Origin: an uncultured Muribaculaceae bacterium
Lineage (GTDB): Bacteria; Bacteroidota; Bacteroidia; Bacteroidales; Muribaculaceae
Length of the DNA stretch: 64,000 nucleotides
Direction: 5' to 3'
NCBI GenBank assembly: GCA_947381945.1
Contig: CANCXM010000011.1
Span: 1 to 64,000 of the forward strand
Of this stretch, positions 1 to 9,018 are shown one piece after another (position 1 is the stretch's first letter; every line of letters starts with the position of its first letter). The notes beneath the pieces are model-generated. The model saw only the letters and a program-made list of their open reading frames with translations. It did no database searches and had not been told where the DNA came from. Made by a program: the position numbers and the translations under genes.

Positions 1-28
1 TTACATACAAATCTCAAAAAATTAAACT

Positions 29-62
29 CCTGTCTCAATTTTACAGACAAAATCAAGACAGG
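29..62 (-). terminator. Terminator of the DUF362-GH28-GH31-GH36 operon
   Basis: CCTGTCT at 29-35 pairs with AGACAGG at 56-62. Read on the minus strand the hairpin is followed by a T-rich run. It lies just after the stop of the DUF4861 gene and no further gene is visible to the left, so it likely ends the transcript. Confidence 0.55.
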
Positions 63-90
63 GGCATCTAATATAAAATCTAACAACAAT

Positions 91-1296
91 TTACGGTAAA
101 ATGCGGACCTCTAAGGGGGATTTGATACTACGGGATTTTCTGAGAAGCATCTCGTTCCAGTCGGCAAGTGTCGGGACATTTCCGCGGTTCCATCCGAAGC
201 CCCAGTAATAGTCAAATCCGTCTGTAGGGGAATAATCGAAATGAGCCAACAGATGACGGGCCTTACCTTCCTCCTCCACCGCAATTAACTGCGGTCGAAG
301 CGGGAACACAGCTCCCATGTATACCTCACCGTTATCGGAACCGTTCGTGGGGTCAAGATATGACATGTATCCATCCTTGACCGAACTTTTCACCGGTCCG
401 TCGTCATGAACCACAATACCCATGACCATCGGGACTGATTTGTCAAGACCGCGATAAGTCACCTTAGTGCGGTTGAGGTTACTCCCCTTATCAAGAGTTA
501 TGATTCGATTCTCAACCACAGTCTGTCCTTGAAACGTTCCGGGACGGAATGTAAGGGATACTGTAAAACGAACCGGACCTTCGTCAAGAATCTCATAATC
601 CTTATAGCACCAGGGATAGACGATTGTATCACCATCTATAAGAGCGGTAGCACCCGCACCAAGAGTGGGCCCCACGGCATAGCAATCCATACCGTAGCCG
701 TTATCAATATGGTAAGAATGTGCCTCACGCCATCGCTTGGCCTCCTCTGTCCTACCCTCCTTCTTCAACCTCTCCACGGCTTCCGCAGATTCTTTGTCGA
801 AATGCAGATTATAGAGATGTTCGATAACAGGCAATGAGGTTCCACGCTTAAGATAGAGATCATATCCGAAGCCTCGTTCGCCCTTGTCCTGAAGCGCAGG
901 GCCATAAGCACGGAATCCGGCCACATCATTCTCCCAACAGAAGTCGTCGAACCTCTGCGGATACATCTTTCCTGTAGTATATGTCCCGAAGTCAAAAGCC
1001 TTGACAGGCTGCACAGCCACATTGACTTTTGACTTAGCACCTACAGACGGCTGAAAGATGAGTTTGCCATTATATGTCACCTGTGAGGGTAACTCTACAC
1101 CGTTTTCGTCCACAACACGCAGCGATTTTACACCAAAGCGGTCGCAAAGTTCACCATAATCAAGCTCGACAGTCTCCATACGGTCGAAGTCAAGCTTATT
1201 ACTTATTTCCACCTTGACTGACGGGATTTCAGCATATACTCCGAAAACACAACCGGCAAGCGCGGATAAAAACACGGATAATGATTTCATTTTCAT
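91..1296 (-). CDS. DUF4861 family secreted protein
   Basis: This 401-residue protein begins with a signal peptide ending near residue 22 (VYA-EIP) and should be periplasmic. The body resembles the Bacteroidetes DUF4861 family, which occurs in polysaccharide-utilisation loci and is thought to be a carbohydrate-active fold; I cannot name its reaction. Late motifs such as WGFGWNRGNVPT and the N-terminal PSVKVEISNKLDFDR fit that family. Its ATG overlaps the stop of the upstream six-hairpin glycosidase by one base (TAATG), so translation is probably coupled. It is the last gene of a six-gene operon with GH36, GH31 and GH28 enzymes, which points to a late step on a pectin-like glycan. Confidence 0.8.
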   Translation of the reverse strand: MKMKSLSVFLSALAGCVFGVYAEIPSVKVEISNKLDFDRMETVELDYGELCDRFGVKSLRVVDENGVELPSQVTYNGKLIFQPSVGAKSKVNVAVQPVKAFDFGTYTTGKMYPQRFDDFCWENDVAGFRAYGPALQDKGERGFGYDLYLKRGTSLPVIEHLYNLHFDKESAEAVERLKKEGRTEEAKRWREAHSYHIDNGYGMDCYAVGPTLGAGATALIDGDTIVYPWCYKDYEILDEGPVRFTVSLTFRPGTFQGQTVVENRIITLDKGSNLNRTKVTYRGLDKSVPMVMGIVVHDDGPVKSSVKDGYMSYLDPTNGSDNGEVYMGAVFPLRPQLIAVEEEGKARHLLAHFDYSPTDGFDYYWGFGWNRGNVPTLADWNEMLLRKSRSIKSPLEVRILP

Positions 1297-3317
1297 TATA
1301 GATTGACTTTGATTGTACTCCCTTCGCTAATCTTTTTTGAAAGGACACATTTATCTCCCTTCATCACCTTAACTTCCAGCTTATCTCCGGAACCACGGTT
1401 GACCTTAATGTCAAAGTCGGAATTGAAAGCGCGGACATGGTTGAGGTTAGCATACTCCCATTCCTCCGGCAAGCGCGGAGTCATCTCAAACGACCGCAAG
1501 CCGGTGGGGCGAATTCCGAAAAGACCTTCGGTAAAAATACGGCAATAGAGACCGCTTTCAGCCGAAAGATGGCGCTGATCACCTTCAGGCCATGCCTCGA
1601 TCGCGTATGGGACATGGTCTCCGAGAAGACGGCGGTGGGAATAGTCTTTGAGGAAGCTGAGGCCCTTCTCTACCTCACCGGCTGCAATAGTGCCACGGAG
1701 GGCATAGAGTGTGGAGCGATCCCAGAAGGTTTCGGTCCCGGCTTGTGTGAGAAGACCATCGGCAGTCCACAGGCGTGGGGAAAAGAGTGCATCAATGGTT
1801 CCTTTCGCACGATCATTTATTCCGACTATGAGTGGCATACAAATCCAGGAACGAAGCACATCATTACCATCATAGTAGCGATAGCTGTCAAAGCCCTCAA
1901 TCTTATAACCGAAATGGTTTTCAATTGCCTCGCGGAGGGCTTTTGCCTGACGGTCATACTCCTTGAGTTTGGCCGACGGCTTGCCGAGTTCCTTGCCAAG
2001 ATAGACTGCTGAGTTCAAAGCATCATAATAGAGGGTCGATGTACAAAGGTTGGCATCTCCGGAAGGGAAACGGTTTTCAAGCTCATCGGAATTGGATGCG
2101 ACAACTCCCTTATCGTTGAGCTTACGGTTACAGTATTCAAGACACCATTCAATAAGTGGCCAAAGCTCTTCAGCCTCTGCCTTATTGCCACGGGCAAGAG
2201 CATAGCGGGCAGCCCCGTAGGCAATCATCGCACCGTCGCCACGATCCTTGGCTCCATGCCAGAAGCTGACACCTTCCGAGATAATTGAACTTGGAATTGG
2301 GCGGTATTCGTCGTTCATGTAACGTGCGAAATGCCTGAATGAATTCAGAGCCGACTGATTGCCGATTTCATAACCGAGGAAGGGGAAGAAGGGATTGATA
2401 TATTCAGCCTGATCATTAGCCCACACGGCAGCATAGTATGCCTCTCCACCGGGACCGTGCATCAGACCACCTTTGGTGTTATAGATACTCTCCGCACCAC
2501 GGGTCTTGGCGAAAGCAAACATGGTGTTGAGAGTAGTGTCAGGAGTCTCAAGCACGAGATTTCCATGCCACTGGTCAATCAAAGCCCGCCGGGCAGCTCT
2601 CTCGGTTTCCGGAGAAATCCGCGAGAAGGCGGAATCACCGGCTTTGCGGCCTGAGAATACTGCAAAGAAATCAAGCGACTTGCCGGGTTGAACCTCAAAC
2701 ATACCGTTCTTTGAAAGCGAACCTTCGATGACATAGCTTCCGTAGACACCTTTCTCCTCGGGAGTTGTGTAGCGCACGTTCCAATCCGGCACACGCATCG
2801 TCAGCACGCGGTCGGTATTGTTTGTGAATTTATATTCTTCTATGTAGTAAGCTTGATTGGTCGACGGATACATGGTTCTGGTGAGCGATACGGCATCCTT
2901 ATCCTTTTTGCGACGGTAAACGGTACTGAATGTGCTGTTTACCGTCATAATACCGTCGAAATTGATGTCGCTGACCTTCTCATCTGTCAAAGTAAGATCG
3001 TCGATTGTCACCATCCCGGGGATATTGACATCAAAACGTTGTTTGAGATTGTTTTGCGTCTTGTTGGGGTTCATGCGGAGCATGGGGAACACGAGACTGC
3101 GATTGACGTGGAAGGAACTGTCGGCATTCACACCGTAGCGAAGCACAACCGAAAGTTTCATGCCGCTGAGTTCGACATGGTCCTGATGTGGCACATCATC
3201 CTTGATAGTCCAATTTATGGAGCCATTGTCAATTATGTCCCAGCGATCATCGGCAGCATTTATGCGGGGGCTGAGACTTGTCAGGAATAAAGTTGCTAAT
3301 ATAAGTTTGGTTCTCAT
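1296..3317 (-). CDS. Six-hairpin glycoside hydrolase, family unassigned
   Basis: A 673-residue secreted protein with a signal peptide (residues 1-21), an N-terminal beta-sandwich region to about residue 250 and an alpha/alpha toroid after it. The C-terminal pattern of EGLFGIRPTG followed by a short beta domain and LPEEW is typical of clan-L/M-like six-hairpin enzymes such as the GH78, GH95 and GH127 relatives. The acidic residues in WANDQAEY and in the ETFWDRS segment are plausible catalytic sites, but this is inference. It lies 4 bases after the GH36 gene and overlaps the DUF4861 start. It could remove a sugar such as rhamnose, arabinose or a uronate; the sequence does not decide. Confidence 0.75.
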   Translation of the reverse strand: MRTKLILATLFLTSLSPRINAADDRWDIIDNGSINWTIKDDVPHQDHVELSGMKLSVVLRYGVNADSSFHVNRSLVFPMLRMNPNKTQNNLKQRFDVNIPGMVTIDDLTLTDEKVSDINFDGIMTVNSTFSTVYRRKKDKDAVSLTRTMYPSTNQAYYIEEYKFTNNTDRVLTMRVPDWNVRYTTPEEKGVYGSYVIEGSLSKNGMFEVQPGKSLDFFAVFSGRKAGDSAFSRISPETERAARRALIDQWHGNLVLETPDTTLNTMFAFAKTRGAESIYNTKGGLMHGPGGEAYYAAVWANDQAEYINPFFPFLGYEIGNQSALNSFRHFARYMNDEYRPIPSSIISEGVSFWHGAKDRGDGAMIAYGAARYALARGNKAEAEELWPLIEWCLEYCNRKLNDKGVVASNSDELENRFPSGDANLCTSTLYYDALNSAVYLGKELGKPSAKLKEYDRQAKALREAIENHFGYKIEGFDSYRYYDGNDVLRSWICMPLIVGINDRAKGTIDALFSPRLWTADGLLTQAGTETFWDRSTLYALRGTIAAGEVEKGLSFLKDYSHRRLLGDHVPYAIEAWPEGDQRHLSAESGLYCRIFTEGLFGIRPTGLRSFEMTPRLPEEWEYANLNHVRAFNSDFDIKVNRGSGDKLEVKVMKGDKCVLSKKISEGSTIKVNL

Positions 3318-3321
3318 ATTT

Positions 3322-5478
3322 TTAAATAGATTTTAATTCCAGGACTGCACTTTCAAACTGTTTGGTCAACGGGTTGGAGAGTCCCTCTTCCATCAATTGG
3401 CGGCCGGAAAACGTGAGGTTGTTATCAAATTTTGACTTCTCACCTTCGGGTAGGTTTAGTTCCGTAACAGTATATTTTTTGTCTGTATCCAGACCGGTGA
3501 ATTTGACGGAGGGCACGTTTCCATCCTCGGTCTGATAGAGGAAAACGACAGCACAGTCCTTATCCGGAGCTACATAACTGAGGGCTGCAAGCGGTGTCTC
3601 GTAGGGCGATACAAGACGGTGGAGTTCTCCTTCCATTATGAGATTGCGGATTTTGGTCTTATAAAGTCTGACACCTTCGGCAAGCTGCGCGCGCTCCGCG
3701 TCAGTCGCACGGTCAATGGCCAGGTCAATACCGAATGCACCGCTCATGGCCACGTCGATCGCAAGTTTAAGATGACGCTTACCCATGCGTGTCACATGAG
3801 CCGACATGGTTTTGGCCGGGAAGAAATGGCTGAAACCCCATTGAATTTTGATGCGGTCGAGAGGATCGGTGTTGTCGCTCGGCCAAAAGGAATGGAAATA
3901 CTGCATCGAACCGTAGTCGACACGTCCGGAACCACCGGAACAGAGCATGGCCATGACATCAGGATAACCGGATGCGAAACGATCCATGAGACTGTAGAGA
4001 TTATTATTGTAGTCAATCAACAGGTGGCTCTGTCGGGAAGGTGTCAGATAGGTGGAACCTGGCTGCGTGACATATCGGTTGCAATCCCATTTGACGTATG
4101 AAATATCCTTACTTGGCGAAAGAGTCTTGTCGATAATCTCCCATTCATAGAGTTGCACTTCCGGACGCGTAAGGTCAAGAATTTCCTGATGACGTCCTAA
4201 AATAGGTTCACGTTTCTGCTGGGTGATGATCCATTCGGGATGCTCATTGTAGAGACGGCTTTTCGGATTGACCATTTCTGGTTCAAGCCAGATACCGAAG
4301 CCCACATTGCGCTTGACTGCCTGCTTTGCAAGGTGTGCGAGACCATTGGGGAGTTTCTTTGCCGAGGGTTCCCAATCGCCCAATCCGTGCTTGTCATCGT
4401 CACGGGAATACTCATCGTTGCCAAACCAACCGTCATCAAGCAGGAAGAGCTCTGCTCCGATTTTATTGGCATCTTCAAAAAGTGCCACAAGTCGCTTTTC
4501 ATCGAAATCGCAGTGTGTAGCCTCCCAGTTGTTGAGGATGATGGGGCGATCTTTTTTCGGATCGCGTATGGAATGAGAGTCGGCCCAACGGTGGAAATTG
4601 CGGCTGGTTTCACCCTTACCCTTGTCGCTGTAGGTCCAGAGGATGGCAGGAGTGGTGAATGTCTCACCACGTTCGAGATTATAATGCGCACCGACAGGAT
4701 TGATACCTGTGAGCACTCGAAGATTGTTGTTCCAATCCACCTCAAAAGCCAGTTGGAAACTTCCTGCCCATTTCAGCGATGCAGCAAAAGTTTTGCCCTC
4801 GTTTTCCCTTGCACATCCGTCACAAGAAAGCAGAAATGAGGGGATACGGAACTGATTTGCGCGTACACCGAGTTTCGAGTCAAGCACTTTGATGCCTTCC
4901 GAAAGCATTTCTTCCTTCATGGTTGCCTCATGCTTGTAGCGACCGCAGAACTGTGTGAGCCAATACTCCTTTGCCTTAATGATTGGAGAAGCGGAAGCGT
5001 ATTTATACAACACAACCTTCCCTCCTCTTTCATCATGACGGAGAGTGTTCCAGATTTCCATCATTGAGTTTTCCGGATAGCATTTCACATATATGTCGAC
5101 ATAAAATTTGTATGCCGGGTCGCTCATTGAAATCACCGTCTGATTCACACCGTTTCCAACCTGCTCGTTTCTGTGGCTTACATAGTTGAGATCGGTGGAC
5201 GTGTTGCCATCCGTATGGGTTGCCTGTATGGCAGCTTCTGTTATCACGCCATTGCCATAACATGGGAGAAATTCCATCTCTCTGCTCGGAAGTTTCTCCG
5301 GGACCTTAATTTCAGCGTCAGAGTCCCCGAATCCGAGTTGATACAACCTGTCATCCTCCCCGACCATGAGTGTGAGCTTCATGTCGCCGGACGGGATTTC
5401 AATGATTTTCTTGGCAATCCCCTGAGCCGAGGAGCCGAAAGCTATCAATGTTAAAAATAATCCTAATAATTTTTTCAT
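3322..5478 (-). CDS. Alpha-galactosidase, GH36
   Basis: A 718-residue secreted retaining alpha-galactosidase that releases terminal alpha-galactose. The signal peptide ends at about residue 19 (SSA-QG). After a beta-sandwich N-terminal domain, the TIM barrel carries LDDGWFG (347-353), GIWLEPEMV (395-403), the nucleophile motif KWDCNR with D465, and the acid/base motif SDNTDP with D535. The 70-residue spacing between the two aspartates equals that of known bacterial GH36 enzymes. A short beta domain closes the protein. One base separates it from the GH31 gene upstream. It likely trims galactose side groups of the glycan attacked by this operon. Confidence 0.95.
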   Translation of the reverse strand: MKKLLGLFLTLIAFGSSAQGIAKKIIEIPSGDMKLTLMVGEDDRLYQLGFGDSDAEIKVPEKLPSREMEFLPCYGNGVITEAAIQATHTDGNTSTDLNYVSHRNEQVGNGVNQTVISMSDPAYKFYVDIYVKCYPENSMMEIWNTLRHDERGGKVVLYKYASASPIIKAKEYWLTQFCGRYKHEATMKEEMLSEGIKVLDSKLGVRANQFRIPSFLLSCDGCARENEGKTFAASLKWAGSFQLAFEVDWNNNLRVLTGINPVGAHYNLERGETFTTPAILWTYSDKGKGETSRNFHRWADSHSIRDPKKDRPIILNNWEATHCDFDEKRLVALFEDANKIGAELFLLDDGWFGNDEYSRDDDKHGLGDWEPSAKKLPNGLAHLAKQAVKRNVGFGIWLEPEMVNPKSRLYNEHPEWIITQQKREPILGRHQEILDLTRPEVQLYEWEIIDKTLSPSKDISYVKWDCNRYVTQPGSTYLTPSRQSHLLIDYNNNLYSLMDRFASGYPDVMAMLCSGGSGRVDYGSMQYFHSFWPSDNTDPLDRIKIQWGFSHFFPAKTMSAHVTRMGKRHLKLAIDVAMSGAFGIDLAIDRATDAERAQLAEGVRLYKTKIRNLIMEGELHRLVSPYETPLAALSYVAPDKDCAVVFLYQTEDGNVPSVKFTGLDTDKKYTVTELNLPEGEKSKFDNNLTFSGRQLMEEGLSNPLTKQFESAVLELKSI

Positions 5479-5479
5479 A

Positions 5480-7618
5480 TCAGTTTTGAGTCATGAATTT
5501 CCAACTAATTTTGCCTATATTGTCCGGCTTACCCTTGACAGCTTCAGAGATGGAGCCCTGCAACTTGCCGTTTTTAGCACGTGATACCTTAATGTCACGC
5601 CAAGAGTAGTCGCCATTCTCGTAGCCGAAAGTCTCTCCGTCGTCATCATAGAGGCGGTAAGATCCGTCTGACTTGCCATAGTGGCGGATTTCGAGGTCAA
5701 ATTTCTCGCCGGCTTTCGGCGCATGAAGACGCGGAGAGGTCATGGGTATAATCGCTCCGTCTTTCACATATACCGGTATCCGGTCAAGACCCGGAGTCAC
5801 TTCTATCGTCTCTCCGTTGCCTGCATATTCTCCTGTATAGAAATCATACCAGTCACCCGCAGGCAGAATCACCTTCCGCGAGGTCTCACCGACAAACATC
5901 GGGGCTACAAGCAGATATTCCCCGGCCATATATTGATCCTTAATCTCTTTCGTGACTGCCTCCAGATAGGGATTGTCGTTAAGACTCGCATCCTTAAGCT
6001 CATTGATGGCTGAGGCTGTGAATCCCGGTTCAAGATTCATGGCACGGAAAGGGGGAATACCGTCGAAATGATAGCGGGCAAATTCACTGTACCAATACGG
6101 CATCATTTGCATACGCAGCATTGCATATTCCCTTATCCGGTCCGAAACTTCCGGAAATGACCAGGGTTTTGTTCCGCTTGCCCACGCGTTGATCATTGCC
6201 ATCGGTGAGAATACGACCGACTGGAATCGGCGCAACCATTCTTCGGGAGTTGTGGAGTTTCGGACTTCAGGGGTCCACAACACTCCTGAAAAACCTGAAT
6301 TGATAAGCGCAGTGATGAAATCCTTGTGGCTATAATAATCATTATAGATGACATACGGGAATGAGCTTCCACCTCCGTTTGAACCACGGACAAGACCGAA
6401 GGTCCTCTTGTTCATGTTATGGAAGAGATCGTTCGTGGTACGCTGCACCCACAACCCGTAGGTCTGTCGCATCTGCTCGGCAGCCACACCGGAAGGGAAG
6501 GTCGCTACATCGGGCCAAAGATACCTGTCATAGCCATCTATCTCATCAATTTTAAAACCGCTCACTCCTATGTCGAGATGTTCTTTCTGAAGCTTATCCT
6601 TCCATATCTTCCGAGCGGAGGCTGTAGCAAAATCCGGAACTATACCGCACCAGACAGTGTGGGAACTGGTATGAGGATAGATTTCATCATAAATTTTTGA
6701 ATCAGGCGAAATATAAGGATTGGTCCATAGATTGATTCTGACATTCCGCTTGTCCATTTCATTTATGAAACTTACAGGATCGGGATAACGTGTGGAATCC
6801 CATTCAAGCGTACAGGGATAGGCACAGCTCTGCCAACCGGGTTCAAGACCTATGAAATCGAGCGGAAAGCCATTTTTCTCAAAGTCATCCGCTTCGGCAA
6901 TCACCGTTTCTGCATCATAAAGTTTCTGGGTGCGCTGAGTGAAACCCAAACCCCAACGCGGTGGCAATGTTCCGCCTCCACACAAGAGATTGTAACGACG
7001 TATGGCATCCATTGCCGTGGGACCGCCTATAACATAAATCTCCGCTCCCTCTGCAGGCACAAGAATCGAGACGGCATCCGAATAGGGATTTGCCGTCCAT
7101 GTTTTGTCCAGATTACGATCCTTGGCTTCGGGTGCATCCGGACTATCCTTCCGAGCACCTGATCCGGCATAGACGGTGAGATAACGTGCGGAATTGATGA
7201 AGACACCATAACCGTTGCTTGAAACGTAGAATGGAACTGGCGCATGAGTGCGGCCGGTGTCTTTGCCACCGTAGTGGTCCACATGGAGATTGAGAATCTT
7301 CCCTCGCTGATGGACAGTCTGGAAATTAAGTCCGAAGCCATATAGTTGCTCGTCCCTGTCGAGAGGAATGCGTATATACGTTTTGCCATCGACTATTTCC
7401 CACTTGATGCTGTCGGCAAACGCGGGGAGTGTCGTTTCAGGCAGGCGGCTGAAGCCTTCGCTTAAAGGAGCGCATCCGGCAACAGACAGGAGATTGTATT
7501 CCTCCGGCGTGCCTGCATTGGTCCGCCATACACCCGGCTCAATCTGCTCCCAGGTGATTCCAGCCAACGCCGAAAGGGCGATAAGTCCGAAAGTAAATAT
7601 GCTGAATAGTTTTTTCAT
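5480..7618 (-). CDS. GH31 alpha-glycosidase, secreted
   Basis: A 712-residue retaining alpha-glycosidase. I start it at ATG 7618 because MKKLFSIFTFGLIALSALA is a proper signal peptide; a TTG seven codons upstream would spoil it. The GH31 barrel shows LDFIGLEPGW and the nucleophile motif GFKIDE (D358). The usual acid/base segment is altered: an YND aspartate (D427) stands where most members have SGD, and the DIGGF motif that follows is replaced by PEVRN. That suggests a subfamily with a specificity other than starch-type glucosidase, for example alpha-xylosidase, alpha-galactosidase or another alpha-sugar. A C-terminal beta domain follows. It lies 29 bases after the GH28 gene. Confidence 0.9.
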   Translation of the reverse strand: MKKLFSIFTFGLIALSALAGITWEQIEPGVWRTNAGTPEEYNLLSVAGCAPLSEGFSRLPETTLPAFADSIKWEIVDGKTYIRIPLDRDEQLYGFGLNFQTVHQRGKILNLHVDHYGGKDTGRTHAPVPFYVSSNGYGVFINSARYLTVYAGSGARKDSPDAPEAKDRNLDKTWTANPYSDAVSILVPAEGAEIYVIGGPTAMDAIRRYNLLCGGGTLPPRWGLGFTQRTQKLYDAETVIAEADDFEKNGFPLDFIGLEPGWQSCAYPCTLEWDSTRYPDPVSFINEMDKRNVRINLWTNPYISPDSKIYDEIYPHTSSHTVWCGIVPDFATASARKIWKDKLQKEHLDIGVSGFKIDEIDGYDRYLWPDVATFPSGVAAEQMRQTYGLWVQRTTNDLFHNMNKRTFGLVRGSNGGGSSFPYVIYNDYYSHKDFITALINSGFSGVLWTPEVRNSTTPEEWLRRFQSVVFSPMAMINAWASGTKPWSFPEVSDRIREYAMLRMQMMPYWYSEFARYHFDGIPPFRAMNLEPGFTASAINELKDASLNDNPYLEAVTKEIKDQYMAGEYLLVAPMFVGETSRKVILPAGDWYDFYTGEYAGNGETIEVTPGLDRIPVYVKDGAIIPMTSPRLHAPKAGEKFDLEIRHYGKSDGSYRLYDDDGETFGYENGDYSWRDIKVSRAKNGKLQGSISEAVKGKPDNIGKISWKFMTQN

Positions 7619-7647
7619 AAGATATGATTGGTTTACCAAAAATGTGG

Positions 7648-9018
7648 CTAATAGATTCTAATATCACCGTCCTCGCAGATTATTTCCGGACGGGCATCAG
7701 GGTTTTTAAGAAGGAATTTCACATTGCGGAGCGTAAGATTGCGGACATGGCGGGCCCACAGTCCGTAAGCCGGGATTGTCGGACCGAAAGTCTTCACTTC
7801 CGGATACCGGTCAATGGCTTCCGGAACTTGCACCTTAGAATCCTTGACGCTACCGTCGCCACGCAGTGTGATTGCAATGTTTTCAAGAGTAAGATTGGTT
7901 ATGCAGTGTCCCGGAATACCGGTGATGAGGATTCCGGATGGAGGGGTGAGTTGTGCGGTGTCTGCAGCGGCTGCAACTACATTACGGATGGTGACATTCT
8001 CGAAGGAACCGACCGGTTGCCGGGTATCCTCATTCTTTCTGAAAACATTGAGTCTTGCTCCGAGGCGCATCAACATTGGAGTGCGGACATTGTCCATGAC
8101 AATATCTGAAATCTCTATATTTCTGAGATGGGCACCGTCGACACTGAAAAGTTTGATGCCGCCGTTGCGCGTGTCATAGATATAGCAATCTGAAATCTTG
8201 ATGTCCTCAAAAGCTGCCATTGATTCGGTGCCAATCTTTATGCCTGCCTGATTGCTTTTCAGACGCATGTTGCTGACCTTTATATTGCTGCAGCTCATTT
8301 TTGACGAAGTCGTCTTGAAACACAATGCATCATCGCCGCTTTCAATATCACAATTGCTGATGCTGACATCCCTGCAGCCGTCAATGTCTATGCCGTCGTT
8401 ATGAGCGACTCCCTTGCTGAGGATTTTTACGCCTTCAATCATCAAGTTACGGCATTGGAAGTAGTGTGAAGTCCAAGCTCCCGCATATTTGAGAGTGACA
8501 TCTTTCACCTTCACGCCATTGCATCTGACAACCCTGAAAAGGAAGGGACGGAGTCCCCAACGGTCCTTTTCAGGACGATTATCTTCTGCGATGTGACGGG
8601 CTTTGAGAGCTGAGCCCTGACCGTCGATGACTCCCTTCCCTGTCAAACCGATATTATTCGCATCAACTGCCACCAGGAGTGCCCGACCGACTTCGATACC
8701 TAAGCCTTCAGTAAATGGATCAGGGTTGCTGTAGGCTTTGTAATCGGTCACACCGAGTATTGTCGCACCTTCCTCCAGATTGAGAGTGACATTATCCTTC
8801 AGCATGATGGTTGCCGAAAGATATGTCCCGGCAGGGACGGTAACGGTTCCTCCACCCGATGCTGTACATGCGTCAATAGCCCTCTGAATGGCTTTGGAGT
8901 CAATGGATTTGCCATTGCCTTTGGCTCCGAAGGCCCGCACATTGCAGTCGGCTGCGTTGATGGACAGTGCAAATGCCAGATGCAGGATTAAAAATATGAA
9001 TTTACGCATGGCTGTCAT
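7648..9018 (-). CDS. Polygalacturonase-type glycosidase, GH28
   Basis: A 456-residue secreted parallel beta-helix enzyme of family GH28, which hydrolyses galacturonic acid bonds in pectins. After a signal peptide ending near residue 22 comes FGAKGNGKS, typical of the fold's start. Family motifs are HNDGIDI (206-212), SGDDALCFKT (227-236, with D229 and D230) and GIKIGTES (259-266). The common GHG catalytic-histidine motif is not visible, which is usual in exo-acting or rhamnogalacturonan and xylogalacturonan-type members. The start ATG overlaps the TGA of the DUF362 gene by 3 bases; a second ATG lies three codons on. It implies a galacturonate-containing substrate. Confidence 0.93.
   Translation of the reverse strand: MTAMRKFIFLILHLAFALSINAADCNVRAFGAKGNGKSIDSKAIQRAIDACTASGGGTVTVPAGTYLSATIMLKDNVTLNLEEGATILGVTDYKAYSNPDPFTEGLGIEVGRALLVAVDANNIGLTGKGVIDGQGSALKARHIAEDNRPEKDRWGLRPFLFRVVRCNGVKVKDVTLKYAGAWTSHYFQCRNLMIEGVKILSKGVAHNDGIDIDGCRDVSISNCDIESGDDALCFKTTSSKMSCSNIKVSNMRLKSNQAGIKIGTESMAAFEDIKISDCYIYDTRNGGIKLFSVDGAHLRNIEISDIVMDNVRTPMLMRLGARLNVFRKNEDTRQPVGSFENVTIRNVVAAAADTAQLTPPSGILITGIPGHCITNLTLENIAITLRGDGSVKDSKVQVPEAIDRYPEVKTFGPTIPAYGLWARHVRNLTLRNVKFLLKNPDARPEIICEDGDIRIY

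Noticed and set aside
7619..7639. Upstream TTG start for the GH31 gene
   Set aside because: It would place seven residues before a good signal peptide; ATG 7618 fits better.
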